A DNA stretch of 6,554 nucleotides from Ruminococcus sp. (GCA_031262625.1 JAISHJ010000106.1:1-6554), one strand, 5' to 3'. Counted from the stretch's first letter, positions 1-6,524 are shown. Translations and numbers: made by a program. Notes: a model not told the origin generated them from the sequence alone.

Positions 1-38
1 AGGAAGAAAGCAGGCGCCAAGAAAAATGTTTAAAGTCC

Positions 39-74
39 GGGAGGGGTGGGGGTTTTGGGGAGGGGAGGGGCGGG
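39..74 (+). other. Potential G-quadruplex tract in repeat copy A
   Basis: Seven runs of three or more G occur in 36 bases (39-41, 43-46, 48-52, 57-60, 62-65, 67-70, 72-74), with loops of 1 to 4 nt. This fits the usual G3+N1-7 quadruplex pattern with spare runs. The G-rich strand is the plus strand, so it is the template strand for transcripts running off the kinase gene. Whether it folds in the cell is not shown by sequence. Confidence 0.6.
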
Positions 75-98
75 TCACCGCTCCTCCCCTCACCAAAA
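53..98. repeat. Long imperfect hairpin downstream of the kinase gene
   Basis: Bases 53-73 pair with 78-98 around a 4-base loop. There is one mismatch (59/92) and one G-T pair (69/82), giving about a 21-bp stem. It starts 37 nt beyond the kinase stop on the minus strand. Neither strand has a T-run after the stem (the minus strand continues CCCAAAACCCCC-like), so it is not a canonical intrinsic terminator. It could still stabilise the 3' end of the mRNA or pause transcription. Confidence 0.55.
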
Positions 99-105
99 GT
101 ATCAT

Positions 106-126
106 CCCCGTACCCCGTACCCAGTA
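106..126 (+). repeat. Three tandem heptamers (CCCCGTA, CCCCGTA, CCCAGTA)
   Basis: Two exact copies (106-112, 113-119) and one with a single change (120-126) stand head to tail, 9 bases beyond the kinase stop codon. A related TCCCCGC follows. No function is evident. This could be replication slippage or a small protein-binding array. Confidence 0.6.
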
Positions 127-134
127 TCCCCGCG

Positions 135-3100
135 TTAAACGACTTGTCCGGAGTCGTCGGTTTCGTCTTTTTTGGGGGAGAGTAAGGTATCGAGGAGTTT
201 GTAGAGTAGGTTAACGTCGATGGGTTTGGGGAGGTAGCCGGACATACCGGCGTCCATAGATTTTTTCATGTCCTCGTCGAAGGCGTTTGCGGTCATTGCT
301 ACTATGGGGATGGTGCGGGCGTCGGAGTGGGACTCGTTTTGGCGGATTAATCTTGTTGCGCCTAGGCCGTCGAGGACGGGCATACGTATATCCATTAGAA
401 TTACGTCGAAGAAGCCTTCGGAACTGCCGGTGTATTCGTCTGCGCCTATTTTGCCGTTTTCGGCGGTAACTACTCTAAAGCCGGCATCTTCGAGGATAGC
501 AACTGCTATTTCGGTGTTAAGTTCGTTGTCTTCTACGAGGAGGGCATTTTTTCCGGTGAAGAAGCCCTCGTAGTTTTTGGGGGCGTGGTCTTCGGGGTCG
601 GGTTCTACTGCACCGCTTTGTTTTAGGGGGATAGTGAAGAAGAACTTGCTGCCGCGCCCGAGTTCGGAGGAGACTTCGATAGTGCCGCCCATAAGTTTTA
701 CTATGCGCGAGGAGATTGACAGCCCTAAGCCTGTTCCGCCGTAGACTTTTTCGGAGGAGTCAAGCTGAACGAAGCTGTCGAAAACGCGCTTGGAGTCCTC
801 CTCTGATATGCCTACACCGGTGTCGGTTACCGAGAAATAGTAGTCATTGTCTGTTTCGGTAACATTAAGGCTTATGTAGCCTGCTTCGGTAAATTTCACG
901 GCGTTACCGAGAAGATTGGTGAGCACCTGCTTTATGCGCGGTGCGTCACAGAAAACGTTTTTGTGCAGTATATTAATTTCGGTTAAAAAGTCCATGCCGC
1001 TTCGCTCTATCATGGGGCGAATCATACCGCAGACATCTTCAACCGCTTCTTTTAAATCGGCAGGAGCGATTTGGAGCGAAACTTTTCCGCTTTCGATTTT
1101 TGACATATCAAGCACGTCATTAATAATCGTCAGAAGGAACTTTGCGGAACTGTCAATTTTGTTCAGACAGTCTAAAGCGCGGTCGGAATTGCCGTCCGTT
1201 TCGGCTTTCCGCGCAATATCGGAAAGACCTAAAATCGCATTCATGGGGGTGCGGATTTCGTGTGAAATTTTCGATAAAAATTCAGTCTTAGCCTTTGAAG
1301 CAGTATCGGATTTAGCGCGGGAAAGGTGAGAAGTAATAATCTTCGTTACTTCGTTAAGGTCTTTTATTACCGCTTCTGTCCAGACAAATCTCGGGTCGGC
1401 GTGAGTAAAGACAATCTTTCCGGCAAGTTCGCCGTTAACATACATTCCGCAGGCGAAGACGGAGTAATCGGAAAGGTTTCCTACCCGAAGGAGAGTTTTT
1501 ATGCTGTCGGAAGCGTTGTCAAGGCTTGTGACAATATGCATACCTTCGCCGTGAGCGAAGCTGTCAAAATCGGAGTAGTATTCGCGCGGAACTCTGCTTA
1601 ACCTGTCGGTAATGGGCGGTGTACCGTCGGAAACGAATGAATATGTAATGGTATTCGTGAGAAAGTCCATGTCGTTTTCGACAATGAAGACACGCGAGAG
1701 GTTAAAACGCTTTGCGGCAATCCGCGAAAGCATATTAATTACGCTCGAAGTATCTTTCGTACGTTCAAAGAGGTTGAAAGCAATCGCCGCAACAGACATT
1801 GAAGCTATGTCGGAATTAAAAGTGATAGGCGTAGGAATATAGGTTAAAGGCTTTCTTATCTCTTCCGGAAGTTCTGAGAAGTATACATAGCCGCCGCCGG
1901 TAAATATTTTGTCGGAAAGCGACTGCACGGCGGCATTTGTCCTCCCCGCAAGGTCGTATATAGTAATACCCGGTAATGATTTTGCCGCGCCTATGGTTAT
2001 GGAAAGTTCTAAGTCTTTATTTTCGCCGAAATAGATAGAATCTTTTGATTTATGAATCCGCTCTATAATCTCGCGGTGATTAATTTCTAAAGATTCCGGA
2101 GGAATAAGCGCGAAAATTTCATTATCGCCGCCGCGTACTAAAACCGAACCTTCCGGCGCAATTTCTCTAAGTTTTTCCGCAACCATAAAGTGAATAACAT
2201 TGGTGTAGAAAAGCCCGTAGTAGCTTTCGGATAAAAGCGCAGGCTCAAGCTGAATTTGCAAGAGAAGAAGCGGCTCTTTAGCTTTCAGAATTGCTTCCGC
2301 ACAGCGCGAAAGTCCATATTCGCGGTTAAAAAGCTTTGTGGTGGGGTCGGTGCGCATACGGAGGAGTTCGCGTTCGCGGCGATATTCCTCTTCCGACACA
2401 TCTAAAGTAGTACCGATAAGGCGCAAGAAGTTTCCGTGTTCGTCAAAAAAGGTCTTGCAGGAGAAGCGAATCCAAGCATATTCGTTGTCGGACTTAAATA
2501 TAGCACGCGGCAAAAATGCCATGTTAATTCTTGCCGTAACAGGCGAAACAGGCTCTCCGGTAAAGAGTGCGCTGATCTTTTTTTCGTCTTCGGGGTGAAC
2601 AAACTCGCCGTCGCGCATACGCTTCCTTGTATGCTCAACCGTCCATACAAAGGGATCGCTGTCGATACCGAAACGGCTTATTTTCGTAATATCCGTATCG
2701 GGGGAATATTCAAGAAGCGTACCTGTTGCGAGAGAGAGGGCAAGTTTATACCGCTCCTGCTCCTCCGAAAGCCGCTTTTTATCGCTTTGAGACCGCCTGT
2801 AACTTTCGTTGAGTGCGCCCCTTAAAACAGCGATTTCTTTAACGTCAAAATTTTTAGGCGAAGGAATCGGAGCATTTGAAGAATTGCGCTTAACGCTTTC
2901 GGTGAGGGTTTTGAGAGGATTTACTGCTAACCTAACGATAATGAAGCAGAAAAGCAGCGCGAGGGTTACGCTTAAGGTTGCCGCTTTTAAAACGTCGCTC
3001 CAAAGGTGAGAAGCAGTAGCAAAAAGGCTTGTGTCGGGCGATATTCCGGCAACTGCCCATACCTCATCCGCAAAGGGTGAATCATCCGGATAAAGGTCGA

Positions 3101-4238
3101 GACTGTAAATACTCATATGGGATGTTGCGCCGGCTTCATCATGAAGACGATTATACACATAAATATTGTCCGTGACCATATGCCAAGGCTCGTAAACGTC
3201 CTTATAGACAGCGGTGGGAACGCCCGGTGAGAATATATCGGAAGCCGCTTCTCCTGTTAAAATGTAAGGGTTAAGAAGAAGACTTTTTTCTTCCGAAAGA
3301 GCATCGGAAGAATGAGGAGGGTTAACCGCTATTTCCGACTTTTTGTAGGAAGCAAGCATAAAGCCGCCCTGTCCGATAGTGTCAAAATCGGAAACAGGGA
3401 AAAATTCGCTCTTTATAAGGCTAACCTGTACTTCGCTCCCCACAACGCCGATAATTTCGTCTCCGACAAATATAGGCATTGAATAGGTTATGTAGGTGTA
3501 GGTATCAGTTCCGCTTTCGTCGTTGGATAAAACGCGGGGAGGTCCCCAATATCCGTAAGCGGAAGCGGGCAGACCGGGGTTCTCTTTCGCCGCTTCTATC
3601 GGCTTTATAAGCATATCGAAGACGTGCTTATTATCTTCTCTTATTGTATAGTCGGGCCGCCAGTAAACATCGACGGGAATTCCTCTGTCGGCGGAAATGT
3701 CGTTATGTCCGCGCTCTAAAATTATATCGGAGTAGTCGGAAGGATTGTTTGTAGGATCAAGGTCGCGAAAGTGTAAGCCGTGGTGAGGTTCTCCCGATAG
3801 TATATTGCTCCCGTCGTCTCCGTTTGAAAATACAACAAAAACACCGTTAGCGTTAGAGAAACGAAGCGTGCCGAGCATAGAATCGGCAAACTCCTCATCA
3901 AGTACCGCGATTTTCTCTTGGCTTTCATAGAGATCGCTGACGGTGAGACCGCTTTCATCAAGATAACGCTCTACAACTGCTCCGATGTCTTCGCCGAGAC
4001 TTCCGATATTAGACCAGTGGTCTGTCATATCGTCGTCAAGCGCCCTCGCCGCTCCCTCTGAAGTCTTAGCAAGAATGTTAAGGGAATTTTCCGTAAGTGT
4101 CTGCATAGTCCCGTTTCGCCATATGAGCAAACAAGCCCCTATAATCATCAGGATTATAACAAGCATTATCGGAAAAATTACATTTGTATAGAGGGAGAAG
4201 CTTAGTTTTTTCTTTCGCATAATACGTCCATGTATCAT
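135..4238 (-). CDS. Membrane hybrid sensor histidine kinase with Cache, PAS, degenerate GGDEF, GAF and receiver domains
   Basis: This is a multidomain phosphorelay sensor of 1367 residues. Hydrophobic helices at about 17-39 and 415-436 enclose an extracytoplasmic region with Cache-like features (GYWGPP near 229-234, YSMPIFVGDEIIGVVG near 252-267). A HAMP-like linker (437-490) follows, then a PAS-like domain (about 495-617), a GGDEF-like domain (about 625-790; DPTTKLFNR at 631-639, but GGDNE at 703-707) and a GAF-like domain (about 815-970). The transmitter has phospho-accepting His993 in SHEIRTP, N-box Asn1112, G1 DTGVG (1139-1143) and G2 GGTGLGL (1167-1173). The C-terminal receiver has Glu1236/Asp1237, phospho-acceptor Asp1283, Thr1316 and Lys1338, so kinase and receiver look intact. 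No Hpt or DNA-binding domain is present, so a separate Hpt protein and regulator are inferred. The ligand is unknown. The ATG at 4238 lies just after the synthetase stop and has no clear Shine-Dalgarno. Met7 (ATG at 4220) has a weak TGGA 6 nt upstream and is an equally plausible start. Third codon positions become strongly C/A-rich toward the 3' end. Confidence 0.93.
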   Translation of the reverse strand: MIHGRIMRKKKLSFSLYTNVIFPIMLVIILMIIGACLLIWRNGTMQTLTENSLNILAKTSEGAARALDDDMTDHWSNIGSLGEDIGAVVERYLDESGLTVSDLYESQEKIAVLDEEFADSMLGTLRFSNANGVFVVFSNGDDGSNILSGEPHHGLHFRDLDPTNNPSDYSDIILERGHNDISADRGIPVDVYWRPDYTIREDNKHVFDMLIKPIEAAKENPGLPASAYGYWGPPRVLSNDESGTDTYTYITYSMPIFVGDEIIGVVGSEVQVSLIKSEFFPVSDFDTIGQGGFMLASYKKSEIAVNPPHSSDALSEEKSLLLNPYILTGEAASDIFSPGVPTAVYKDVYEPWHMVTDNIYVYNRLHDEAGATSHMSIYSLDLYPDDSPFADEVWAVAGISPDTSLFATASHLWSDVLKAATLSVTLALLFCFIIVRLAVNPLKTLTESVKRNSSNAPIPSPKNFDVKEIAVLRGALNESYRRSQSDKKRLSEEQERYKLALSLATGTLLEYSPDTDITKISRFGIDSDPFVWTVEHTRKRMRDGEFVHPEDEKKISALFTGEPVSPVTARINMAFLPRAIFKSDNEYAWIRFSCKTFFDEHGNFLRLIGTTLDVSEEEYRRERELLRMRTDPTTKLFNREYGLSRCAEAILKAKEPLLLLQIQLEPALLSESYYGLFYTNVIHFMVAEKLREIAPEGSVLVRGGDNEIFALIPPESLEINHREIIERIHKSKDSIYFGENKDLELSITIGAAKSLPGITIYDLAGRTNAAVQSLSDKIFTGGGYVYFSELPEEIRKPLTYIPTPITFNSDIASMSVAAIAFNLFERTKDTSSVINMLSRIAAKRFNLSRVFIVENDMDFLTNTITYSFVSDGTPPITDRLSRVPREYYSDFDSFAHGEGMHIVTSLDNASDSIKTLLRVGNLSDYSVFACGMYVNGELAGKIVFTHADPRFVWTEAVIKDLNEVTKIITSHLSRAKSDTASKAKTEFLSKISHEIRTPMNAILGLSDIARKAETDGNSDRALDCLNKIDSSAKFLLTIINDVLDMSKIESGKVSLQIAPADLKEAVEDVCGMIRPMIERSGMDFLTEINILHKNVFCDAPRIKQVLTNLLGNAVKFTEAGYISLNVTETDNDYYFSVTDTGVGISEEDSKRVFDSFVQLDSSEKVYGGTGLGLSISSRIVKLMGGTIEVSSELGRGSKFFFTIPLKQSGAVEPDPEDHAPKNYEGFFTGKNALLVEDNELNTEIAVAILEDAGFRVVTAENGKIGADEYTGSSEGFFDVILMDIRMPVLDGLGATRLIRQNESHSDARTIPIVAMTANAFDEDMKKSMDAGMSGYLPKPIDVNLLYKLLDTLLSPKKDETDDSGQVV

Positions 4239-4245
4239 TTATTTA
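4227..4245 (-). promoter_or_regulatory. Synthetase stop / kinase start junction, probable translational coupling
   Basis: On the minus strand the synthetase TAA (4245-4243) is followed by ATAA and then the kinase ATG (4238-4236). No AGGAGG-like sequence lies within 15 nt upstream of this ATG. The nearest purine motif, TGGA (4230-4227), lies inside the kinase reading frame and is 6 nt before the Met7 codon. The 4-nt spacing and weak ribosome-binding signals point to one transcript with coupled translation. That is inference from spacing. Confidence 0.55.
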
Positions 4246-6225
4246 CAGTTGAGAGGAGTGTTTGGGGAAAAAGTCAAAACGAGGCTCTAAAAATTTCGGC
4301 GTGTATTCCGCCTGCCCCGGGAAAATGTCGGTGAGAGTGTCGAAGATATTATCCCAACTATAAATACTCTCCGGAAGGAGGAAATATTCCCTCACAAGTT
4401 CACAGCTTTCGGGAACTATCGGGCGAAGAAGCGAAAGGCTTACCTTTATTCCGTAAATGCTGTCTATAAGCCACTGTCTTCGTATAGCATCCGCATTTTC
4501 AGCCTTGTCCGAAGCAGTCTTGCCTTTGCTTTGAACCTTGCTTAAAAAGCGAATGAAGCTGTCGAGTACATATGATACCTGATGAAATTCATAGCGATAC
4601 ATGAAGCGTTCGTACTGTAAAATAGCTTGCTCCGCTTCGTCAATTACTTCTTTTGACACTTCCCCTAAAGGCATTTTCCCGTCCGTACATTTTTGTATTT
4701 CGTAAAGACAGGTCCTGCAAATGCGGTTAAGCACGTTGTTTAACAAAAATCCCTCTTTTGTTACCGGGTCGGAATCAGTCTCTTTCGCTTCGGGATTAAA
4801 AGGCTTCGGCTGGAAGCTTACGCTCCTCATTCCCAAACCGAGGGAGATAAAATGCATACGAAGCTGGTCTACCGTGTAAAAGTCAAGCAGTTCGTCCGCC
4901 ATGGGAGGCTTTATTTTTCCGCTCGAAGATGCCTTTTTATCAAGGAATAATATGTGGTGGTTAGCCACAAATTCCGGTATTATAAGTTCTCCGTCTAAAG
5001 GCAGATGCGCTTCGGAGGAGTTATAAGCCATAAACATTCCCGGCTCTGCCACACAGTAAAAATATATGTTGTCCTGCCCTATAAACTGATATACTTTAGA
5101 GTCGGAAGAACACCAGTACTTTTTCCACTCATCTTCGGAAGCACCTATGCTTTCAAGATAAGCTTTAGTGAAACTTATAGGCGCCCATAAAGATTCCGGC
5201 CATACATACACAGTTGAAGGTTCTTCCCCCGCTTCAAAAACAGGCGCTTTAAGCCCCCATTCCGTGTTACCGGTAAGGCGAAATGGTACGAGAGTCTTTC
5301 CGGTGCGAAAACGTATCTGCTTTGAAGAGAGGATTTCTTCCGCCGCTTCCCTGTCCGAAAGCTTAGTAAATGTAATCGTGAAAGAACTCTTTTTAGGGTC
5401 TGTAATCTCTTCGTGAGCAGGAAGACTAAAGCTTACAGCTTCATATCCTTCGCGATAGTCATTCATTATATAGATAACAGGCGGCTCTAAAAATTCCGAT
5501 ACTGTCTTCTTAACGACAGCACGAACATTCTCTGCACCCGATATATACTCTTTCAAAACGTCCATGTCTTCGGGAAGCTTATAGTAGTAGTTAGTAACCT
5601 CCCGCATTACAGGAGTTTCACCCGTTATAGAACTTATAGGGTTAATAAGGTCCTTCGGTAAAAAGCTATGCCCCAGATCACATTCATCCGCATACGCCTT
5701 CTCGGAATTACACCCCGCAACAGGACACCGCCCCGTCACTTGCCGTCCGTTAAGAAATACCCCCGCAGTCTCGTCAAAAAACTGCTTGGTAGATAGCTTC
5801 TCAAGCTTCCCATTATCATACATCTTTCGCATGAAAGAAAGCGTGTATTCCTGATGAATTTCCCCCGCACGACCGATAGCAGACCCTTCAAATATAGAAG
5901 GGCATACATTGTAAGCCGCCAGCGTAGCCTTGTGCGAAGCATTATTCTCCATCACAAAATCAGTAATAGAGCCTTCATAGCCGCCCTCACAAAGCTTACG
6001 ATAACTCTCAACAATAGGCGACCCATAACAGTCCGTCCCCGACACAAATATTACATTAGAAGCCCCAATACGATCCTTCAAAAACCGCGTGTACACATCA
6101 GCAAACACAAATACCCCGCCAATATGCCCAAAATGCAGCTTCTTATTCCCATAAGGCATCCCCCCCGTAACAACAGCACGTTTCGGGAACTTGGGTCTTT
6201 CGTTTATAGATAATCTCTTAGCCAA
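4243..6225 (-). CDS. metG: Methionyl-tRNA synthetase-like class I tRNA ligase with divergent KMSKS motif
   Basis: By homology this cytoplasmic enzyme activates methionine with ATP and charges tRNA-Met. The Rossmann fold opens with VVTGGMPYGN (18-27) and the HIGH-type signature HFGH (31-34). A zinc-knuckle-like insert follows, with Cys167, Cys172, Cys182 and His186 in the order expected of a MetRS knuckle, the fourth Cys being His. NPISSITGETPVMRE (195-209) matches the MetRS stretch after the knuckle. FIGQDNIYFY (381-390) corresponds to the MetRS FIGKD region. The KMSKS loop is KASSS (431-435), lacking the Met and second Lys. A helical anticodon-binding domain follows from about 490. The region between KLP (216-218) and TEW (321-323) is about 100 residues, longer than I recall for E. 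coli MetRS. There is no C-terminal OB-fold tRNA-binding domain. The TTG at 6225 is the first usable start in this frame, since there is no ATG, GTG or TTG between it and the in-frame stop near 6289-6291. The conserved N-terminus begins only about 17 residues later, so a later start is unlikely. MetRS is the best match; whether it is the cell's only MetRS cannot be told. Confidence 0.87.
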   Translation of the reverse strand: MAKRLSINERPKFPKRAVVTGGMPYGNKKLHFGHIGGVFVFADVYTRFLKDRIGASNVIFVSGTDCYGSPIVESYRKLCEGGYEGSITDFVMENNASHKATLAAYNVCPSIFEGSAIGRAGEIHQEYTLSFMRKMYDNGKLEKLSTKQFFDETAGVFLNGRQVTGRCPVAGCNSEKAYADECDLGHSFLPKDLINPISSITGETPVMREVTNYYYKLPEDMDVLKEYISGAENVRAVVKKTVSEFLEPPVIYIMNDYREGYEAVSFSLPAHEEITDPKKSSFTITFTKLSDREAAEEILSSKQIRFRTGKTLVPFRLTGNTEWGLKAPVFEAGEEPSTVYVWPESLWAPISFTKAYLESIGASEDEWKKYWCSSDSKVYQFIGQDNIYFYCVAEPGMFMAYNSSEAHLPLDGELIIPEFVANHHILFLDKKASSSGKIKPPMADELLDFYTVDQLRMHFISLGLGMRSVSFQPKPFNPEAKETDSDPVTKEGFLLNNVLNRICRTCLYEIQKCTDGKMPLGEVSKEVIDEAEQAILQYERFMYRYEFHQVSYVLDSFIRFLSKVQSKGKTASDKAENADAIRRQWLIDSIYGIKVSLSLLRPIVPESCELVREYFLLPESIYSWDNIFDTLTDIFPGQAEYTPKFLEPRFDFFPKHSSQL

Positions 6226-6268
6226 AAGTACGTTGGGGGGAACTTTTCTGAAGAAAAGTTCCCCCCAA
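6226..6268 (-). promoter_or_regulatory. Perfect 16-bp leader hairpin abutting the synthetase start
   Basis: Bases 6233-6248 are fully complementary to 6253-6268, leaving a 4-nt loop (TTCA on the minus strand). The stem combines a six-G/six-C block with an AACTTTT/AAAAGTT block. Only 7 nt separate the stem from the TTG start at 6225. There is no T-run directly after the stem (ACGTACTTTTGG), so a terminator reading is weak. In the mRNA it would be a very stable structure right at the ribosome entry site. Confidence 0.75.
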
Positions 6269-6278
6269 ACCCCCTTCC
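6269..6278 (-). promoter_or_regulatory. Distal Shine-Dalgarno-like sequence, bridged to the TTG by the hairpin
   Basis: The minus strand reads GGAAGGGGGT here. AAGGGGGT (6276-6269) can pair with the 16S rRNA tail over 8 positions, with one G-U pair in place of A-U. In linear sequence it is about 44 nt from the TTG, too far to work. With the hairpin at 6233-6268 folded, the spacing from the last G is 8 nt. No other Shine-Dalgarno-like sequence lies near the TTG. Confidence 0.45.
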
Positions 6279-6309
6279 AAAGACTTTTTCATTATTCATC
6301 TTTTTGTTT

Positions 6310-6338
6310 TATATAGTAAACGGCACAACCGTTGAAAA
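6310..6338 (-). promoter_or_regulatory. Candidate sigma-70-type promoter for the operon
   Basis: The minus strand has TTTTCA (6338-6333), a 17-base spacer and TATATA (6315-6310). Each hexamer matches 4 of 6 bases of TTGACA/TATAAT, and spacing is ideal. The predicted start near 6303 gives a leader of about 78 nt that contains the hairpin. The local A/T-richness makes chance matches likely, so confidence is low. Confidence 0.35.
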
Positions 6339-6362
6339 TGCGTATTTATAGCGCGAAAACCA

Positions 6363-6433
6363 AAGCGCAGCAAGCGCAATACGAAGCGCGAAAGCGCGAA
6401 AGCCCCGAAAGCGGAGCGAAAAGAGGAAAGCGA
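6363..6433 (+). repeat. Cluster of degenerate AAGCG / GCGAAAGC short repeats
   Basis: AAGCG occurs six times (starting 6363, 6372, 6384, 6392, 6409, 6428) at spacings of 8 to 19 bases. Two GCGAAAGC octamers stand in tandem (6388-6395, 6396-6403). The stretch is purine-rich, leads directly into the 24-bp core of repeat copy B, and is probably part of that element. No gene is visible in it. Confidence 0.6.
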
Positions 6434-6458
6434 GCGCCAAGAAAAATGTTTAAAGTCA

Positions 6459-6481
6459 GGGAGAGGGGGGGTCTGGGTGGG
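6459..6481 (+). other. Potential G-quadruplex tract in repeat copy B
   Basis: Four G-runs (6459-6461, 6465-6471, 6475-6477, 6479-6481) have intervening loops of 3, 3 and 1 nt and satisfy the standard quadruplex pattern. The position, directly after the 24-bp core, is the same as in copy A, although the bases differ. The shared property is G-run density rather than exact sequence. Confidence 0.5.
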
Positions 6482-6524
6482 AGAGTGGATGGTGGCGCAG
6501 CCCAAAAAAAACCGCTCCCACCCA
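6474..6524. repeat. Hairpin of repeat copy B
   Basis: Bases 6474-6483 (TGGGTGGGAG) are complementary to 6515-6524 (CTCCCACCCA), giving a perfect 10-bp stem with a 31-base loop. It occupies the place of the longer copy A hairpin, with different stem bases, which suggests compensatory retention of the fold. No T-run follows on either strand. Confidence 0.5.

Larger units (their letters stand above)
1..100 (+). repeat. Intergenic repeat element, copy A (24-bp core at 14-37)
   Basis: The core at 14-37, containing GCCAAGAAAAATGTTT, is identical over 24 bases to 6434-6457 in the same orientation. The 13 bases before it match at 9 positions (purine-rich AAAGC context). In both copies the core is followed at once by G-runs, then by a hairpin whose 3' arm contains ACCGCTCC. 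Copy A is cut by the window edge, so its left boundary is unknown. It lies just past the 3' end of the kinase gene. It looks like a dispersed intergenic repeat rather than a coding element. No transposase or target-site duplication is visible. Confidence 0.75.

Noticed and set aside
26..214. Plus-strand 62-codon frame starting in repeat copy A
   Set aside because: It has no ribosome-binding site, low-complexity Gly/Pro composition, and overlaps the clearly coding kinase 3' end. It was kept only as a low-interest observation.
268..3009. Several plus-strand frames of 60 to 137 codons antisense to the kinase
   Set aside because: They are antisense shadows of a gene with intact domain motifs through its whole length; none has recognisable protein features.
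6233..6268. Intrinsic terminator at the leader hairpin
   Set aside because: The stem is strong, but neither strand has a T-run immediately after it; the minus strand continues with ACGTACTTTTGG.
6300..6330. dif/Xer recombination site suggested by TTATATAGTAAAC
   Set aside because: Only one half loosely resembles an XerD arm. The other arm does not match, so there is no support beyond the skew switch.
6226..6430. T-box or S-box riboswitch in the synthetase leader
   Set aside because: The leader is short and dominated by the hairpin and repeat. I find no T-box consensus with a following terminator, nor the conserved S-box core.
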